64,000 bases of DNA from positions 78,755 through 142,754 of the forward strand of contig CALRKB020000008.1 in the NCBI GenBank assembly GCA_943367755.1. The letters run 5' to 3'. Every line of letters starts with the position of its first letter. Within the stretch, counting starts at the first letter, position 1. Below, in pieces: positions 52,747 through 61,388 of the stretch. The notes beneath the pieces were generated by a model that saw only the letters and a list, made by a program, of their open reading frames with translations, ran no database searches and was not told where the DNA came from. The DNA comes from PCC-6802 sp943367755 (GTDB lineage: Bacteria; Cyanobacteriota; Cyanobacteriia; Pseudanabaenales; Pseudanabaenaceae). Position numbers and translations under genes: made by a program.

Positions 52747-53147
52747 TGAATACCACCAGTTTTGATATTGTAAATAACCAGAAGAATTTTTTGTTCTCGG
52801 ACAATTTCTTCAACAAATCTAAGTCTAAAGAATTGATCGTAGGTTTGACTGGGAACAGCTAGGTATAGCTTTCGATCGGGCTCTTGAGTACGAAGAGCAT
52901 AACGATAATTAAAGTATTGTCCGACAGCGGTATGAAATTCAGAAATAGCAGATGGTTTGGTAAAACTTTTCACCTCAACAGCGATCTTTTCAGCATTTCG
53001 TTCAGCAGCGAGTAGACGTTCAGCACCCAGGTCAATTTGCATTTGCACATCACCATAATCCACAGGAAAGGGATCGTGAGTGATCTGCCATCCTTCGACA
53101 ATCAGAGCTTCTTTGACAAAATTATGAAATAGATCTTTTGCCATCAC
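52734..53147 (-). CDS. xisH: XisH family protein (endonuclease-like)
   Basis: 137 residues with a likely restriction-endonuclease-like fold: WQITHDPFPVDYGDVQMQID, DLGAERLLAAERNAEKIAVE and VEVKSFTKPSAISEFHTAVG contain the D...ExK-type residues. The end, DQFFRLRFVEEIVREQ and YNIKTGGIQWIN, is typical. The first codons read MMAKD, so the start may be three bases in. With xisI it forms a two-gene unit; no XisF-like recombinase or fdxN gene is in the window. Confidence 0.94.
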   Translation of the reverse strand: MMAKDLFHNFVKEALIVEGWQITHDPFPVDYGDVQMQIDLGAERLLAAERNAEKIAVEVKSFTKPSAISEFHTAVGQYFNYRYALRTQEPDRKLYLAVPSQTYDQFFRLRFVEEIVREQKILLVIYNIKTGGIQWIN

Positions 53148-53189
53148 TCACCCTCCCAGGATCACGTCCAATCGAAAGTGCATAGTGGT

Positions 53190-54251
53190 TTATTCACCGT
53201 GATTTTCGTCGGCAATTTGCAGGCGAATCGTGCGCCCTGACTCGTCACTACCTAGCTGTACCTCTACAGTATCGCCTGACAAACATTCAAGACTACTTAA
53301 AAGCGATCGCAAATGTGGTGTGCTAGCACCGCTATCGATATACAAGCGTTCGGTTAAGCCATTCAGTCTTTTCCAGGTCGCATATAGCTTAGCGATCGTT
53401 TGCTCCATTTGCGATGCCTGATTGACTAGATCGGCAATGGATTTAGAGCAACCAATACGGACGGCTTCTTCTAGGGCAGCTTCTAGATTGACAGAGCTGC
53501 GGCTGAGTGCTTGGACTTGGGTTGTATTGGTTAAATATCTGGCAAGATTTCGAGCTTCGGCGGTTACCTGTTTGACAGTATCGACATCGGGTGTTTCCCT
53601 AATCGACTCTTGGAGCGCAGTTTGGTGAAAATCTGGTAGCTTTGCCATCTCGCGCACTAGAGGTGCCAGGTAGCGGGTGGGAATAGCACTATTAGCTGCT
53701 TGCTCTTTAACTTCGGCGGGTATGAGGTCAGAGGTCATTGCCGTCCACTCATCGGTGAGTTGACGCACCTCTCGCCGCGTGATCTGTTCGCCATTACGGG
53801 CAGCTTCACCGATTAACTCCTGTACTTCTGGTGCAGCCTGGGCAGTGGCAATAAACGCACGCTTACTAAAGCGATCTACCGAGTCAGCATCCAGGTGACC
53901 ATTCTCCAGCAGCGTATCGGCACTATCGGCTAAGGCAATCCATGCATAGGCCTGGCTCTTACTGATTTCACGATCGTTCAACCAGTTCAGAAACCCCGTA
54001 CTCTGTTCGCTATTGCCGAACTTTTCGCGATCGCGCACCGCCCGCAAAATTCTGCCCCGCCAAATATCTGTTTGCAAATCGAAGCGATCGCATACTTGCC
54101 ATACCGTATCCACCTGATGCGCGAAATCCATTTCAGAGATTTGCTCATCTTGAGGATCGGGTAGTTGAAAATTCAGATTTTCTGGATTGTTGCCTAGACC
54201 ACTAGCTTGTGCACCATTGGTTTGAGGTTTAATTTCGAGTTCGTTCAGCAC
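53190..54251 (-). CDS. conserved hypothetical protein, helical, DNA-binding-like
   Basis: 353 residues, soluble, mostly helical. An N-terminal region (~40-120) includes DTVWQVCDRFDLQTDIWRGR and LNWLNDREISKSQAYAWIAL, which has the look of a helix-turn-helix. Then QITRREVRQLTDEWTAMTSD, and a predicted coiled region ~240-310. It vaguely recalls ParB-like or plasmid-control proteins, but I do not recognise a family. It is 42 bases upstream of xisH on the same strand and may be co-transcribed. Confidence 0.6.
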   Translation of the reverse strand: MLNELEIKPQTNGAQASGLGNNPENLNFQLPDPQDEQISEMDFAHQVDTVWQVCDRFDLQTDIWRGRILRAVRDREKFGNSEQSTGFLNWLNDREISKSQAYAWIALADSADTLLENGHLDADSVDRFSKRAFIATAQAAPEVQELIGEAARNGEQITRREVRQLTDEWTAMTSDLIPAEVKEQAANSAIPTRYLAPLVREMAKLPDFHQTALQESIRETPDVDTVKQVTAEARNLARYLTNTTQVQALSRSSVNLEAALEEAVRIGCSKSIADLVNQASQMEQTIAKLYATWKRLNGLTERLYIDSGASTPHLRSLLSSLECLSGDTVEVQLGSDESGRTIRLQIADENHGE

Positions 54252-54302
54252 CTAAATTCGACCATAATTTAACTTGAATGTGCGCACAGAAGGTGCTTTA
54301 AC

Positions 54303-54581
54303 TTAAGCAGTAGCTTTACCCTTTTGGGTTGACACCACTGAATTATCGGAATCTCTTACAAATTCCTTAAAAGGAGTATGCCATACAAAAAGATTAGGTA
54401 ACACAAAGCCAATACCAACAAATGTAGGGATGGTATATGGATAAGGATACGGCTGATCGCTGGCTTCTTCGCCACCAATACGCAGACTAAAGCCACCTAT
54501 CCAAAAGAAAAAACCAGGATAGCAAGCATCAAGACTGTAAGCTAAAGCTTTGCGATCAATTTTGGAAAAACTTGCTTTCAT
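54303..54581 (-). CDS. small hypothetical membrane-associated protein
   Basis: 92 residues with one or two moderately hydrophobic segments (~residues 22-35, FFFWIGGFSLRIGG; ~48-66, PTFVGIGFVLPNLFVW). Aromatic-rich (PYPYPYTIP). No family recognised. It is 51 bases from the next gene on the same strand and divergent from 54645-54878. Confidence 0.5.
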   Translation of the reverse strand: MKASFSKIDRKALAYSLDACYPGFFFWIGGFSLRIGGEEASDQPYPYPYTIPTFVGIGFVLPNLFVWHTPFKEFVRDSDNSVVSTQKGKATA

Positions 54582-54644
54582 AATTTAGATGCCTTGAATC
54601 TACAGATAGCTTAGCAAATTTGAAAACTCATTCAAAAATCATCA

Positions 54645-54878
54645 ATGACGCTTGACAAATATGCTATTAAAGGAATTCCTCCTTTTCGCACCAAAACATG
54701 TTCAGTGCTGATCTTTGAGAAGCTGATGAGTCAAGCAGGTTACCAGCAAAGTGGATCGGGGCAGGGCAAAGGTGGCAGGTTGAAAATTTGGTGGACTCAC
54801 CCAACGCATGGGCTAGTGGAAGCAATTTACACAGGTGATAGGCAGACTGTTATCACAGCATACCCAACGTTTCCATAG
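54645..54878 (+). CDS. small hypothetical protein
   Basis: 77 residues, soluble and basic. The middle, SVLIFEKLMSQAGYQQSGSG, then GQGKGGRLKIWWTHP and GLVEAIYTGDRQTVITAYP, is compact and could be a small RNase-like fold, but no known toxin motif is present. The ATG at 54645 has no strong ribosome-binding site. It is divergent from the small membrane gene. Confidence 0.45.
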   Translation: MTLDKYAIKGIPPFRTKTCSVLIFEKLMSQAGYQQSGSGQGKGGRLKIWWTHPTHGLVEAIYTGDRQTVITAYPTFP

Positions 54879-54919
54879 CTAGATCGACTCATTAACTTGC
54901 TTTTTACAAATTGCTCTGG

Positions 54920-55225
54920 CTAAGCGTGTAATCTGCGATGCAACATACTCTTAATTGGCTTACCTGCAATTAAATGTTGCTCGACCAAAATATTCACCTG
55001 GTTGGGTTTGACGTGCCAGTAGTACATATTCTCTGGTGTCACCAATACCATTGGCCCGGAACCGCATAGCCCCAGGCAGCCGCAGGCAGTTACCTCAACA
55101 GATGCAGGTGCAGCACATTGCAACTCGGCCAAAATTCGTGCCGAGCCATCTTTACGACAGGTACGATATTGACAGACAAATACCTGGCGCGGTGCCTGGT
55201 TGTCTATGCTTGAGGGATCGATCAA
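54920..55225 (-). CDS. thioredoxin-like [2Fe-2S] ferredoxin
   Basis: 101 residues. Cluster ligands are the cysteines in VFVCQYRTCRKDGSARIL and VTACGCLGLCGSGPMVLVTP, the C-x4-C ... C-x-C-x3-C arrangement of thioredoxin-like ferredoxins and of NuoE/HoxE-type proteins. YYWHVKPNQVNILVEQHL is the usual C-terminal block. An electron carrier of unknown partner. Divergent from psb30. Confidence 0.87.
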   Translation of the reverse strand: MIDPSSIDNQAPRQVFVCQYRTCRKDGSARILAELQCAAPASVEVTACGCLGLCGSGPMVLVTPENMYYWHVKPNQVNILVEQHLIAGKPIKSMLHRRLHA

Positions 55226-55355
55226 AGTCTGACTTGTTCAAAACTAAGGTGTCTTGTCTAACGCTTATAGATGCTGCATACGTGATATATCTATCTAAAG
55301 TAGCAAATTTGCTTGTTAAAATAATCAATAAACATTTAGCTTTTGGAAAATAAGT

Positions 55356-55496
55356 ATGGATTTTCTTAGCGGTATCACAGATACATTTTTGGCAATTAAC
55401 TTTAAACTGATATTTCAACTGATCTGCTTGGCCTTGGTCGTCCTGTCTGGCCCCGTGGTGATTTTCCTACTAGCCGCTAGAGGCGGTGATATGTAG
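55356..55496 (+). CDS. psb30: photosystem II protein Psb30 (Ycf12)
   Basis: 46 residues with one membrane helix. It begins MDFLSGITDTFLAIN, then the helix FQLICLALVVLSGPVVIFLL and the end AARGGDM. This fits Psb30, whose hallmark is a Q-L-x-x-x-x(x)AL...GP...LLA.RGG pattern. Psb30 is a peripheral single-helix subunit of photosystem II. The last 27 bases overlap the end of the convergent GTPase gene at 55470. Confidence 0.87.
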   Translation: MDFLSGITDTFLAINFKLIFQLICLALVVLSGPVVIFLLAARGGDM

Positions 55497-57047
55497 GCTT
55501 TGGTTAATTTGCTTAACCGCATCACCCACAAATTCTGAAAGAAATTCAGCACTCTGCGCCTTGCGAAAGTTATTTTGGCATAGCTGGCGTAGGGTGCTAA
55601 TTGTTTTTGATAAGTCTAGATGATTTGAGTTGGGTTCCAAGGTCTCCAGGTAATCCAGAAAGCTGAGGCCGCCGATGCGGGTCAGATAGGCTGCACTAAG
55701 CGCTTGTACAGAGCCACCGATCGCATAGGTAATGGCATTAGTTTTGAGGCAAGAGGCGATCGCCACCGTGACAATTTCTACACCACCGAGTTGCAAGAGT
55801 GACTGGGCGATAATTCCTGCTGTTTTTTGTGCTTGTTTGATGCTAAATGACCGATCGTAAAGGCGGCCAAGCTCAAGCAACATTTGGGTGTTAATTGCCG
55901 TGTTGGCGACTAAATCTAATCCAGGTAAAGGATTCGCAAATACTGTTGTAGCAGCGATCGCCTGGCAACGGATCATAATTTTCTCAGCCTCATCGTGGCG
56001 CAGTTGCCGCAAAGTAGCTTTGGTTTCTTGCTGTAGAGCCTGAATTTGTTGATGGGTATTGGCAATCAACAGTTCTTCCCATTCTCCTGATAAGATTTCC
56101 TCAATCCGCTGCTTTAGTGAAGCGATATCCGGTGCAACTGGTTCTAGCCATTCTTTGGCCAAATGGGGGGTGGCATCATTATATTGCCTGACTTTGATTG
56201 GAGCGGGCTGGGCTGCGATCGCCACAATATCTTGCGGTAAAACCAAACCCTGAGTGCGCTCTTGCAGTTTAGCTAAGATCGATTCGCGATCAGTGGGTAA
56301 GTAGCAGTCGGTTTTGTTAAAGGCTAAAATCGTGCGTTTACCACTTCTGCATATATTAGCTAGAGCATCGTACTCAGTGGCGGTGAGATCGCTACAAGTT
56401 AAGAATATTAATAGGTCTGCCGTTCGCGCCACATGCAACGCTGCCGCTTCGCGCACTTGACCAGATTCTCCTCTCTCCTGGATGCCAGGTGTATCGATTA
56501 GTAAAATCTGTCTACTCAGCTTGGCTTGAGCGTTGGACTTATGTGCTCCCCCCTGCTCACTTGTGCGATCGCTGTAGTTATATGACTGACTGACCTGGGT
56601 TGTGCCAATTGTCACAGCCGTTCGATCAACAGTACGTCCTAACAGAGCATTGATGGCGGCAGTTTTCCCAGCCGAACCAATGCCAAATAGAGCAATCCGA
56701 AATTGATTTTTAGTCAGGTTGCTAGCAATCTGCTCCGCTTGCTGCTCCAGTACCTTTCGGCTTGAGACATCGTTAATCTGCACGATTAATTGCTTAGCCT
56801 TTTGCAGATCCCGTTGCAGGCTGTGGCGATCAATCGGGCTGGGCACATCGCTGCGATCGCTCGTCTGAGTCAACTGCCTATTGTTTATAAGTACAAAACC
56901 ACTGCATACAATTGCGGCACCACAAATTACCTGCCAATCGCTCAGCAAATTAGTCAGTAGATTGCCTACTAGTGCTAGAGCAGCCATCAAAAATATCAAA
57001 TACAATCCAGGATGCCGCCAAGTGCGAGAGTTCATCATCACCGACAC
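55470..57047 (-). CDS. membrane-associated GTPase with DUF697-like C-terminal domain
   Basis: 525 residues. Two adjacent N-terminal membrane helices (~15-33, ~38-55). The GTPase domain has a P-loop at 122-129 (GIGSAGKT), DTPGIQERGESGQ as G3 and AFNKTDCYLPT as G4. The C-terminal part (~375-470) has hydrophobic segments like DUF697 (GLDLVANTAINTQMLLELGR). It is a typical cyanobacterial Era/YcjX-like dynamin-related-looking GTPase of unknown role. Its 3' end overlaps psb30 on the other strand. Confidence 0.85.
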   Translation of the reverse strand: MSVMMNSRTWRHPGLYLIFLMAALALVGNLLTNLLSDWQVICGAAIVCSGFVLINNRQLTQTSDRSDVPSPIDRHSLQRDLQKAKQLIVQINDVSSRKVLEQQAEQIASNLTKNQFRIALFGIGSAGKTAAINALLGRTVDRTAVTIGTTQVSQSYNYSDRTSEQGGAHKSNAQAKLSRQILLIDTPGIQERGESGQVREAAALHVARTADLLIFLTCSDLTATEYDALANICRSGKRTILAFNKTDCYLPTDRESILAKLQERTQGLVLPQDIVAIAAQPAPIKVRQYNDATPHLAKEWLEPVAPDIASLKQRIEEILSGEWEELLIANTHQQIQALQQETKATLRQLRHDEAEKIMIRCQAIAATTVFANPLPGLDLVANTAINTQMLLELGRLYDRSFSIKQAQKTAGIIAQSLLQLGGVEIVTVAIASCLKTNAITYAIGGSVQALSAAYLTRIGGLSFLDYLETLEPNSNHLDLSKTISTLRQLCQNNFRKAQSAEFLSEFVGDAVKQINQSLHITASSG

Positions 57048-57176
57048 AAATTAAACACACATAAGATTTTATATGCGTACATGGGGTTATAGCGAGAAAT
57101 CTAGGATTTCATCCGGTAAGAGAACCTCAATTTGCTAGAATTTCTCCAAACGTATATTGAATTTGATCGCGAAGCC

Positions 57177-57764
57177 ATGAACGCAAAAGATGAAGTGCCG
57201 AATAGTCCTGAAGTTCAGGATGGGAAGGAGCCGCTGCCAGCTTCAAACTCACCTACAGCTGCCCCAGTGACTGCATCTGAGCCTGCATCTGCACCACCTG
57301 AGGCAGAAAATGCACCAGCAGCAGAGGTAATCGTTCAAGCCACTGATACAGCAAATACGGAAAACGTTGCCGCTGCAACCTCATCATCTACAGCATCTGA
57401 AGCTTCAGCTTCAACACCGACTGAGCCATCAACTCCTGCTTCGGAGCAGATCGCGCAACAGGTTAAAGATTTTGCAGCTAAGTTAATCCAGCAAATGCAA
57501 TCCAGCTTTAGCGTGGAGCAAAAATCCGCTGTAATAGTTGCTGTACTCGTCATCGTAGCGATTCCAGTAATTATCCTAGCGAACAAAGTTCTCAACGTCA
57601 TCGATGGCATTCCTTTGCTTGAGCCAATCCTGGAATTGGTAGGCCTTGTGTATACATTCTGGTTTGTTTATCGTTACCTCATATTCGCCCAGAGTCGCAA
57701 GGAGTTAATTGACAATATTACGGGGATTAAAGCAAAAATTATGGGTGACGAAAAGTCCACCTAG
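57177..57764 (+). CDS. CAAD-domain (CURT1-type) membrane protein
   Basis: 195 residues from the ATG at 57177; the frame opens 45 bases earlier with a TTG. A long Ala/Pro/Glu/Ser-rich N-terminal region (~1-105) is followed by the CAAD domain (~115-195): two membrane helices, SAVIVAVLVIVAIPVIILAN and LLEPILELVGLVYTFWFVYR, then RYLIFAQSRKELIDNITG. CAAD was defined in cyanobacterial aminoacyl-tRNA synthetases and is related to plant CURT1, which bends thylakoid membranes. Confidence 0.9.
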   Translation: MNAKDEVPNSPEVQDGKEPLPASNSPTAAPVTASEPASAPPEAENAPAAEVIVQATDTANTENVAAATSSSTASEASASTPTEPSTPASEQIAQQVKDFAAKLIQQMQSSFSVEQKSAVIVAVLVIVAIPVIILANKVLNVIDGIPLLEPILELVGLVYTFWFVYRYLIFAQSRKELIDNITGIKAKIMGDEKST

Positions 57765-57796
57765 GTTCTCTGAAAATCAATCTGAGAATAATCTGT

Positions 57797-57840
57797 AAGT
57801 GAGGATGTGGCAAACTCGTGTGGCACATCCTCACTTTTTA
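57797..57840. terminator. bidirectional terminator between CAAD and plsC genes
   Basis: A 13-bp perfect stem, AAGTGAGGATGTG (57797-57809) with CACATCCTCACTT (57824-57836), is followed by TTT on the plus strand and A-rich sequence on the other side. It serves two convergent genes. Its core is the same as in the susA terminator. Confidence 0.85.
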
Positions 57841-58482
57841 GCGGCCTAAAGCATGAAGGGCATTGATCTCAGCCGCACATTTTTCTGTTAGTGCTTCTAA
57901 GGTAGCGCGATCGCTATTTACTGGCGGTGGAATCGGCTGTCCGATCCTGATCGTAACCGGATAAAAACGCGGGAACTTAGCCCCCTTGGGCAAAATTGCT
58001 TGAGTTCCCCATACGCTCACGGGTAAAAGTGGTGTATTGGTCTTAGCTGCAATCAAAGCTGCACCTAGTTTAGGCTCGGTAATACGACCATCAGGGGTAC
58101 GCGTGCCCTGCAAAAATACCCCTGTTGCCCAACCATTCTCTAAAGAGGCGATCGCAGCCCGGATCGCAGCGCGATCGCCAGCTCCCCGCTTGACGGGGTA
58201 AGCTCCATATAGACTAATTGCTTGACCGAGGATGGGGATACGGAATAATTCCTCCTTAGCCATAAATGCTACGGGTCGCCCCACACAGTTAGAAACGATG
58301 GGTGGGTCGAAATCACTGGCATGGTTACTGGCGACAATAATGGCTCCACTTTTGGGTACGTTTTCCGCACCGTAGATGCGACTGCGAAAGCACAGATGCA
58401 GCAAGGGGCTGACCACCGACCACTTAAACATTTGATATAGCAGCAGGCTTATTTTTGGTTCGCGATCTCTGCTCATACCCAA
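57838..58482 (-). CDS. plsC: 1-acyl-sn-glycerol-3-phosphate acyltransferase
   Basis: 214 residues. Acylates lysophosphatidate in the membrane, making phosphatidic acid. The catalytic HxxxxD motif is in IIVASNHASDFDPPIVSN. Further blocks are FMAKEELFRIPILGQAISLY, GAYPVKRGAGDRAA and GVFLQGTRTPDGRITEPKLG. The family is PlsC-like; substrate chain length is not determined. It converges on the CAAD gene. Confidence 0.9.
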   Translation of the reverse strand: MGMSRDREPKISLLLYQMFKWSVVSPLLHLCFRSRIYGAENVPKSGAIIVASNHASDFDPPIVSNCVGRPVAFMAKEELFRIPILGQAISLYGAYPVKRGAGDRAAIRAAIASLENGWATGVFLQGTRTPDGRITEPKLGAALIAAKTNTPLLPVSVWGTQAILPKGAKFPRFYPVTIRIGQPIPPPVNSDRATLEALTEKCAAEINALHALGR

Positions 58483-58609
58483 CAGTATTAAAACAGTACT
58501 TAAAAGGTTCTCCAGTTAAGCATACAATCCTCGTGGCACATGAAAGTATTGACACTGCTTACCATTGCCCCTTAATGTGAAACTGTTAATAATCATTATT
58601 AACTTCCCT

Positions 58610-58682
58610 GGGGGATTAGCTCAGTTGGTAGAGCGCTGCAATCGCACTGCAGAGGTCAGGGATTCGAGTTCCCTATCCTCCA
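58610..58682 (+). tRNA. tRNA-Ala(CGC)
   Basis: Folds fully as a 73-base cloverleaf. The acceptor is GGGGGAT/ATCCTCC with the G3-U70 pair that identifies alanine tRNAs, and the discriminator is A. The D arm contains GCTCAGTTGGTAGAGC. The anticodon arm CTGCA/TGCAG has loop ATCGCAC, anticodon CGC. The T arm is AGGGATTCGAGTTCCCT. CCA is not encoded. Reads GCG. Confidence 0.96.
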
Positions 58683-58828
58683 TTCATAGAAGCCTTCTAT
58701 TGAATAATATAGACACTATCTGGGTAACACACCAAGACCAATCCTTAAAGTCATTACACCCGAGATCTCTTCAAAAGAGTACCCCCTACGGAAGCTTTGC
58801 AAGCAATACTCCTAAAACGCTGAACAGT

Positions 58829-59602
58829 TTATATAGCTTCACAAAGTTCTACCCACTGGGCAACGCTCAAATCCTCGGCGCGTACCTGCGGATTTATTTC
58901 TATCTGCTCTAGTAAAGTAACTAAGCGATCGCGTTCAATCGCATTTCCCAAATTATTCCGCAGCATTTTGCGACGGGTAGCAAATCCCATATTAATAATA
59001 GATTCTAATAACTTGGGATTGCTCACGGCCTTCACAGGCGATCGCGGGAAGATACACACCACCGCAGAGTTAACCTTGGGAGGTGGGAAAAATGCCTGGG
59101 CTGGCACATCACAAATAAACTGACACTCCGCCAAATATTGCACCCGCACGCTCATCGCGCCATAGGCTTTATGACCAGCTTTAGCCACGAGGCGATCGGC
59201 GATTTCCTTTTGCACCAGCAACACGATGCGCTCAAACTGGTTAACTGGTGAGGCGATTGTACCTAATAATTTTTCGAGAATTGGCCCTGTAATATTGTAG
59301 GGAATGTTCGCTACGACTTTAGTCGGTGACTCTGGCAGCGGGATTTCGAGAATACTGGACTCAATTAGCTCGAAATTCTCCTGGGTAAATTTGCGCCGTA
59401 GTTGCACGCATAGATCGCGATCAATTTCTACAGCAATTAGCGATCTCACCTGTGGTAACAGCAGTTTGGTAAGATTACCTGTGCCAGGGCCAATCTCCAG
59501 CACACAGTCCTCTAATTGCAACTGCGCTGCTTTCAAGATTTTTGCCAGGACTTTTTCACTTCTCAGCCAATGCTGACCGAACTGCTTACGAGGACGATTC
59601 AT
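58829..59602 (-). CDS. ksgA: 16S rRNA dimethyladenosine transferase
   Basis: 257 residues; dimethylates the two adjacent adenosines near the 3' end of 16S rRNA. It has FGQHWLRSEKVLAKILKAAQ, the SAM motif VLEIGPGTGNLTKLLLPQVR, VAVEID-type LIAVEIDRDLC, and the catalytic VVANIPYNITGPILEKLLG. The C-terminal block PPPKVNSAVVCIFPR is typical. The only gene lying between it and the tRNA-Ala is none; the 146-base gap is non-coding. Confidence 0.96.
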   Translation of the reverse strand: MNRPRKQFGQHWLRSEKVLAKILKAAQLQLEDCVLEIGPGTGNLTKLLLPQVRSLIAVEIDRDLCVQLRRKFTQENFELIESSILEIPLPESPTKVVANIPYNITGPILEKLLGTIASPVNQFERIVLLVQKEIADRLVAKAGHKAYGAMSVRVQYLAECQFICDVPAQAFFPPPKVNSAVVCIFPRSPVKAVSNPKLLESIINMGFATRRKMLRNNLGNAIERDRLVTLLEQIEINPQVRAEDLSVAQWVELCEAI

Positions 59603-59823
59603 CTTACAAATTGCTAAGCTAACACAATTCAGCAGGTTAGCATGCTCTGCGCAGAAGTTTGGGATCTAAGAAATAGAAATTCCTGGAAGTAGCAATGTGA
59701 AACACGAATTGCTTGGAATCACTTGAATCATGTCAACTTTGCTGATGGGGGGCTGTACCGCTTACGATGGAAATGTCGCGACTCATGAGATAAAGTTATT
59801 CGTTATATCGCTAAAATAATTCT

Positions 59824-60000
59824 ATGCAAAAGAGAGAACTAAAATTTCAGCTATGGGGATGGGCTTTATTTATCATATCCGCAGCTTTTTTCGTCGCATC
59901 AAGCGTTAGATCGGGAGACTTACTTGCTCTCTTAGGGAGTTTGTTCTTTCTGGTTTCCTGTTTTGTGTTTTTGATTCCCTTAGTTATGAGGCAAAAGTAA
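59824..60000 (+). CDS. small hypothetical membrane protein
   Basis: 58 residues, ATG to TAA in frame, with two hydrophobic helices (GWALFIISAAFFVASSV and ALLGSLFFLVSCFVFLIPLV) and charged ends (MQKRELKF, MRQK). It fits between ksgA and a phosphotransferase gene, converging on the latter with an 11-base gap. The AGAGAG preceding it is a weak ribosome-binding site. Plausible as a real short gene; no family is recognised. Confidence 0.5.
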   Translation: MQKRELKFQLWGWALFIISAAFFVASSVRSGDLLALLGSLFFLVSCFVFLIPLVMRQK

Positions 60001-60011
60001 AATATTCTAGA

Positions 60012-61052
60012 TTAGAACAATTGCCATTCATGCGATCGCAGCATTTTTAACTGTGCGAGGCGATGGGTAAAATAACTATCATCTAATCTACTATAGCTAT
60101 GGAGCATAGTGGTATTCAGACTAATTGCCCAATTCCAGATGTGAGCAGTTTGGGTAAAGGCTTGTAAGGAGTCCAACTCACGCTTGGTAATTGCCAGTAC
60201 TGATTGATATCCACTCAAAAAAGCTTCTCTCACATTGTGTCCAATGCCAGTGCGCATGGCAACCTGTAAGAACTTGCCAAGCTCAAAGGCTCGCCAACCA
60301 TAACCACATTGATCGAAGTCGAACAATGTTACCTTGTCATCACTGGTGAAGTGGGCATTGCCACTGTGTGGATCGCCCCAACAAATACCCCAATAAGGCG
60401 GTTCCTGGGGAAATTCTTGCAGTTGTTGTTTGAGCTGATCGATCGCCTCTCGCATGAAAGCCAGATCGTCAGCTCGATGCTCTAAAAATGGGGTGATCGC
60501 CGCCAGCGAATCGTCAAGTAAGTATTCTAACGTAAGCGGTTGCCGGTAGTTGTAGGAGTGAAAGTCCATTCCTGCACGATGGATCTTGGCAACAGTTTCA
60601 CCTAACTTTTGACTCTGGGCTGGATTGAGATCGCCTAGTGCTACTTTACCTGGTGCATAGGTGAATAATGCGGCATAGCGATGTCCTTCTGGTGCGTTGA
60701 GTTCGATGGATAATCGTCCGTGCTTGGTTCTTAGTGGGTATGATACTGGGAGCTGTCGCTGTCGCAGAAAATCAAGCAATTCTAATTCAAAATCGATATC
60801 TGAGCAGGATCGCCAGTGGCAATGGGAAACTCGAAGAATGTAGCGCTGTGTTCGCGTTTCCACAATATAAACATCGCTCAGACCTCGGTTCCAAAACTGG
60901 CAACTGATTGCTTCACCAATCTCATAATATGGAAGTACTCTCGCAACTAATGCCTCACTGGAGAGAGTTGAGTAGATAGTTGGGAAACTATCTTCTTGCT
61001 GCTGCATCAGAGATTGACCATTAAAGCTTGTCTGCACAACACTTGTCCGCAC
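60012..61052 (-). CDS. phosphotransferase (APH/homoserine kinase type II-like)
   Basis: 346 residues of the aminoglycoside phosphotransferase fold. The catalytic loop is WGICWGDPHSGNAHFTSDDK and the metal site DLFDFD-type TLFDFDQCGYGWRAFELGKF. N-terminal blocks YIVETRTQRYILRVSHCHWR and HRYAALFTYAPGKVALGDL fit the same superfamily. The substrate is unknown; resemblance is to homoserine kinase II and to spectinomycin/fructosamine kinase-like proteins. The start could be the Met at residue 16-17 (MQQQEDSF). Confidence 0.87.
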   Translation of the reverse strand: MRTSVVQTSFNGQSLMQQQEDSFPTIYSTLSSEALVARVLPYYEIGEAISCQFWNRGLSDVYIVETRTQRYILRVSHCHWRSCSDIDFELELLDFLRQRQLPVSYPLRTKHGRLSIELNAPEGHRYAALFTYAPGKVALGDLNPAQSQKLGETVAKIHRAGMDFHSYNYRQPLTLEYLLDDSLAAITPFLEHRADDLAFMREAIDQLKQQLQEFPQEPPYWGICWGDPHSGNAHFTSDDKVTLFDFDQCGYGWRAFELGKFLQVAMRTGIGHNVREAFLSGYQSVLAITKRELDSLQAFTQTAHIWNWAISLNTTMLHSYSRLDDSYFTHRLAQLKMLRSHEWQLF

Positions 61053-61388
61053 TACAATTGCTACTCCTTGGCACGCTTCTACCTATCAAACACATTGCGA
61101 TCTCATTTAGAATTTGCACAAAGTCAGGATATTAGTACTTTAATAAAAATAATTGGAAATGGCAGGGAATTATGATGTCTTTGATACAAAAAAACAATCA
61201 AGTTCTTGTTGGTTTTTTGCTTCTTGCCCCTGGAATAGCTTAATTGCGTGTCATGACATGAAGCCTTTGTGGTGGCTGTCGATCCGCCAAGTAAACTTAA
61301 AGATTACAGGGCTTTCGGCCATACTGGTAAAATGAAAAGTGAATAGCCTTACGATCTGCGTAAAATAAAACTTTAAGAAAAGATTAAT
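61053..61388. other. 336-base spacer without a supported gene
   Basis: Two short open stretches exist on the plus strand: 60 codons from 61153 (MEMAGNYDVFDTKKQ), and about 29 codons ending near 61336 whose product reads EAFVVAVDPPSKLKDYRAFG. Neither has a normal start and family pattern. They could be pieces of a decayed gene. The spacer must contain the promoter of the gene at 61389, but I cannot point to its elements. Confidence 0.5.

Noticed and set aside
52411..53147. fdxN excision element.
   Set aside because: Only xisH and xisI are present; no recombinase, attachment repeats or nif genes in the window.
61153..61335. A 60-codon frame starting MEMAGNYDVFDTKK.
   Set aside because: Trp/Cys/Ser-rich, no recognised pattern, no good ribosome-binding site; left as a spacer rather than a gene.
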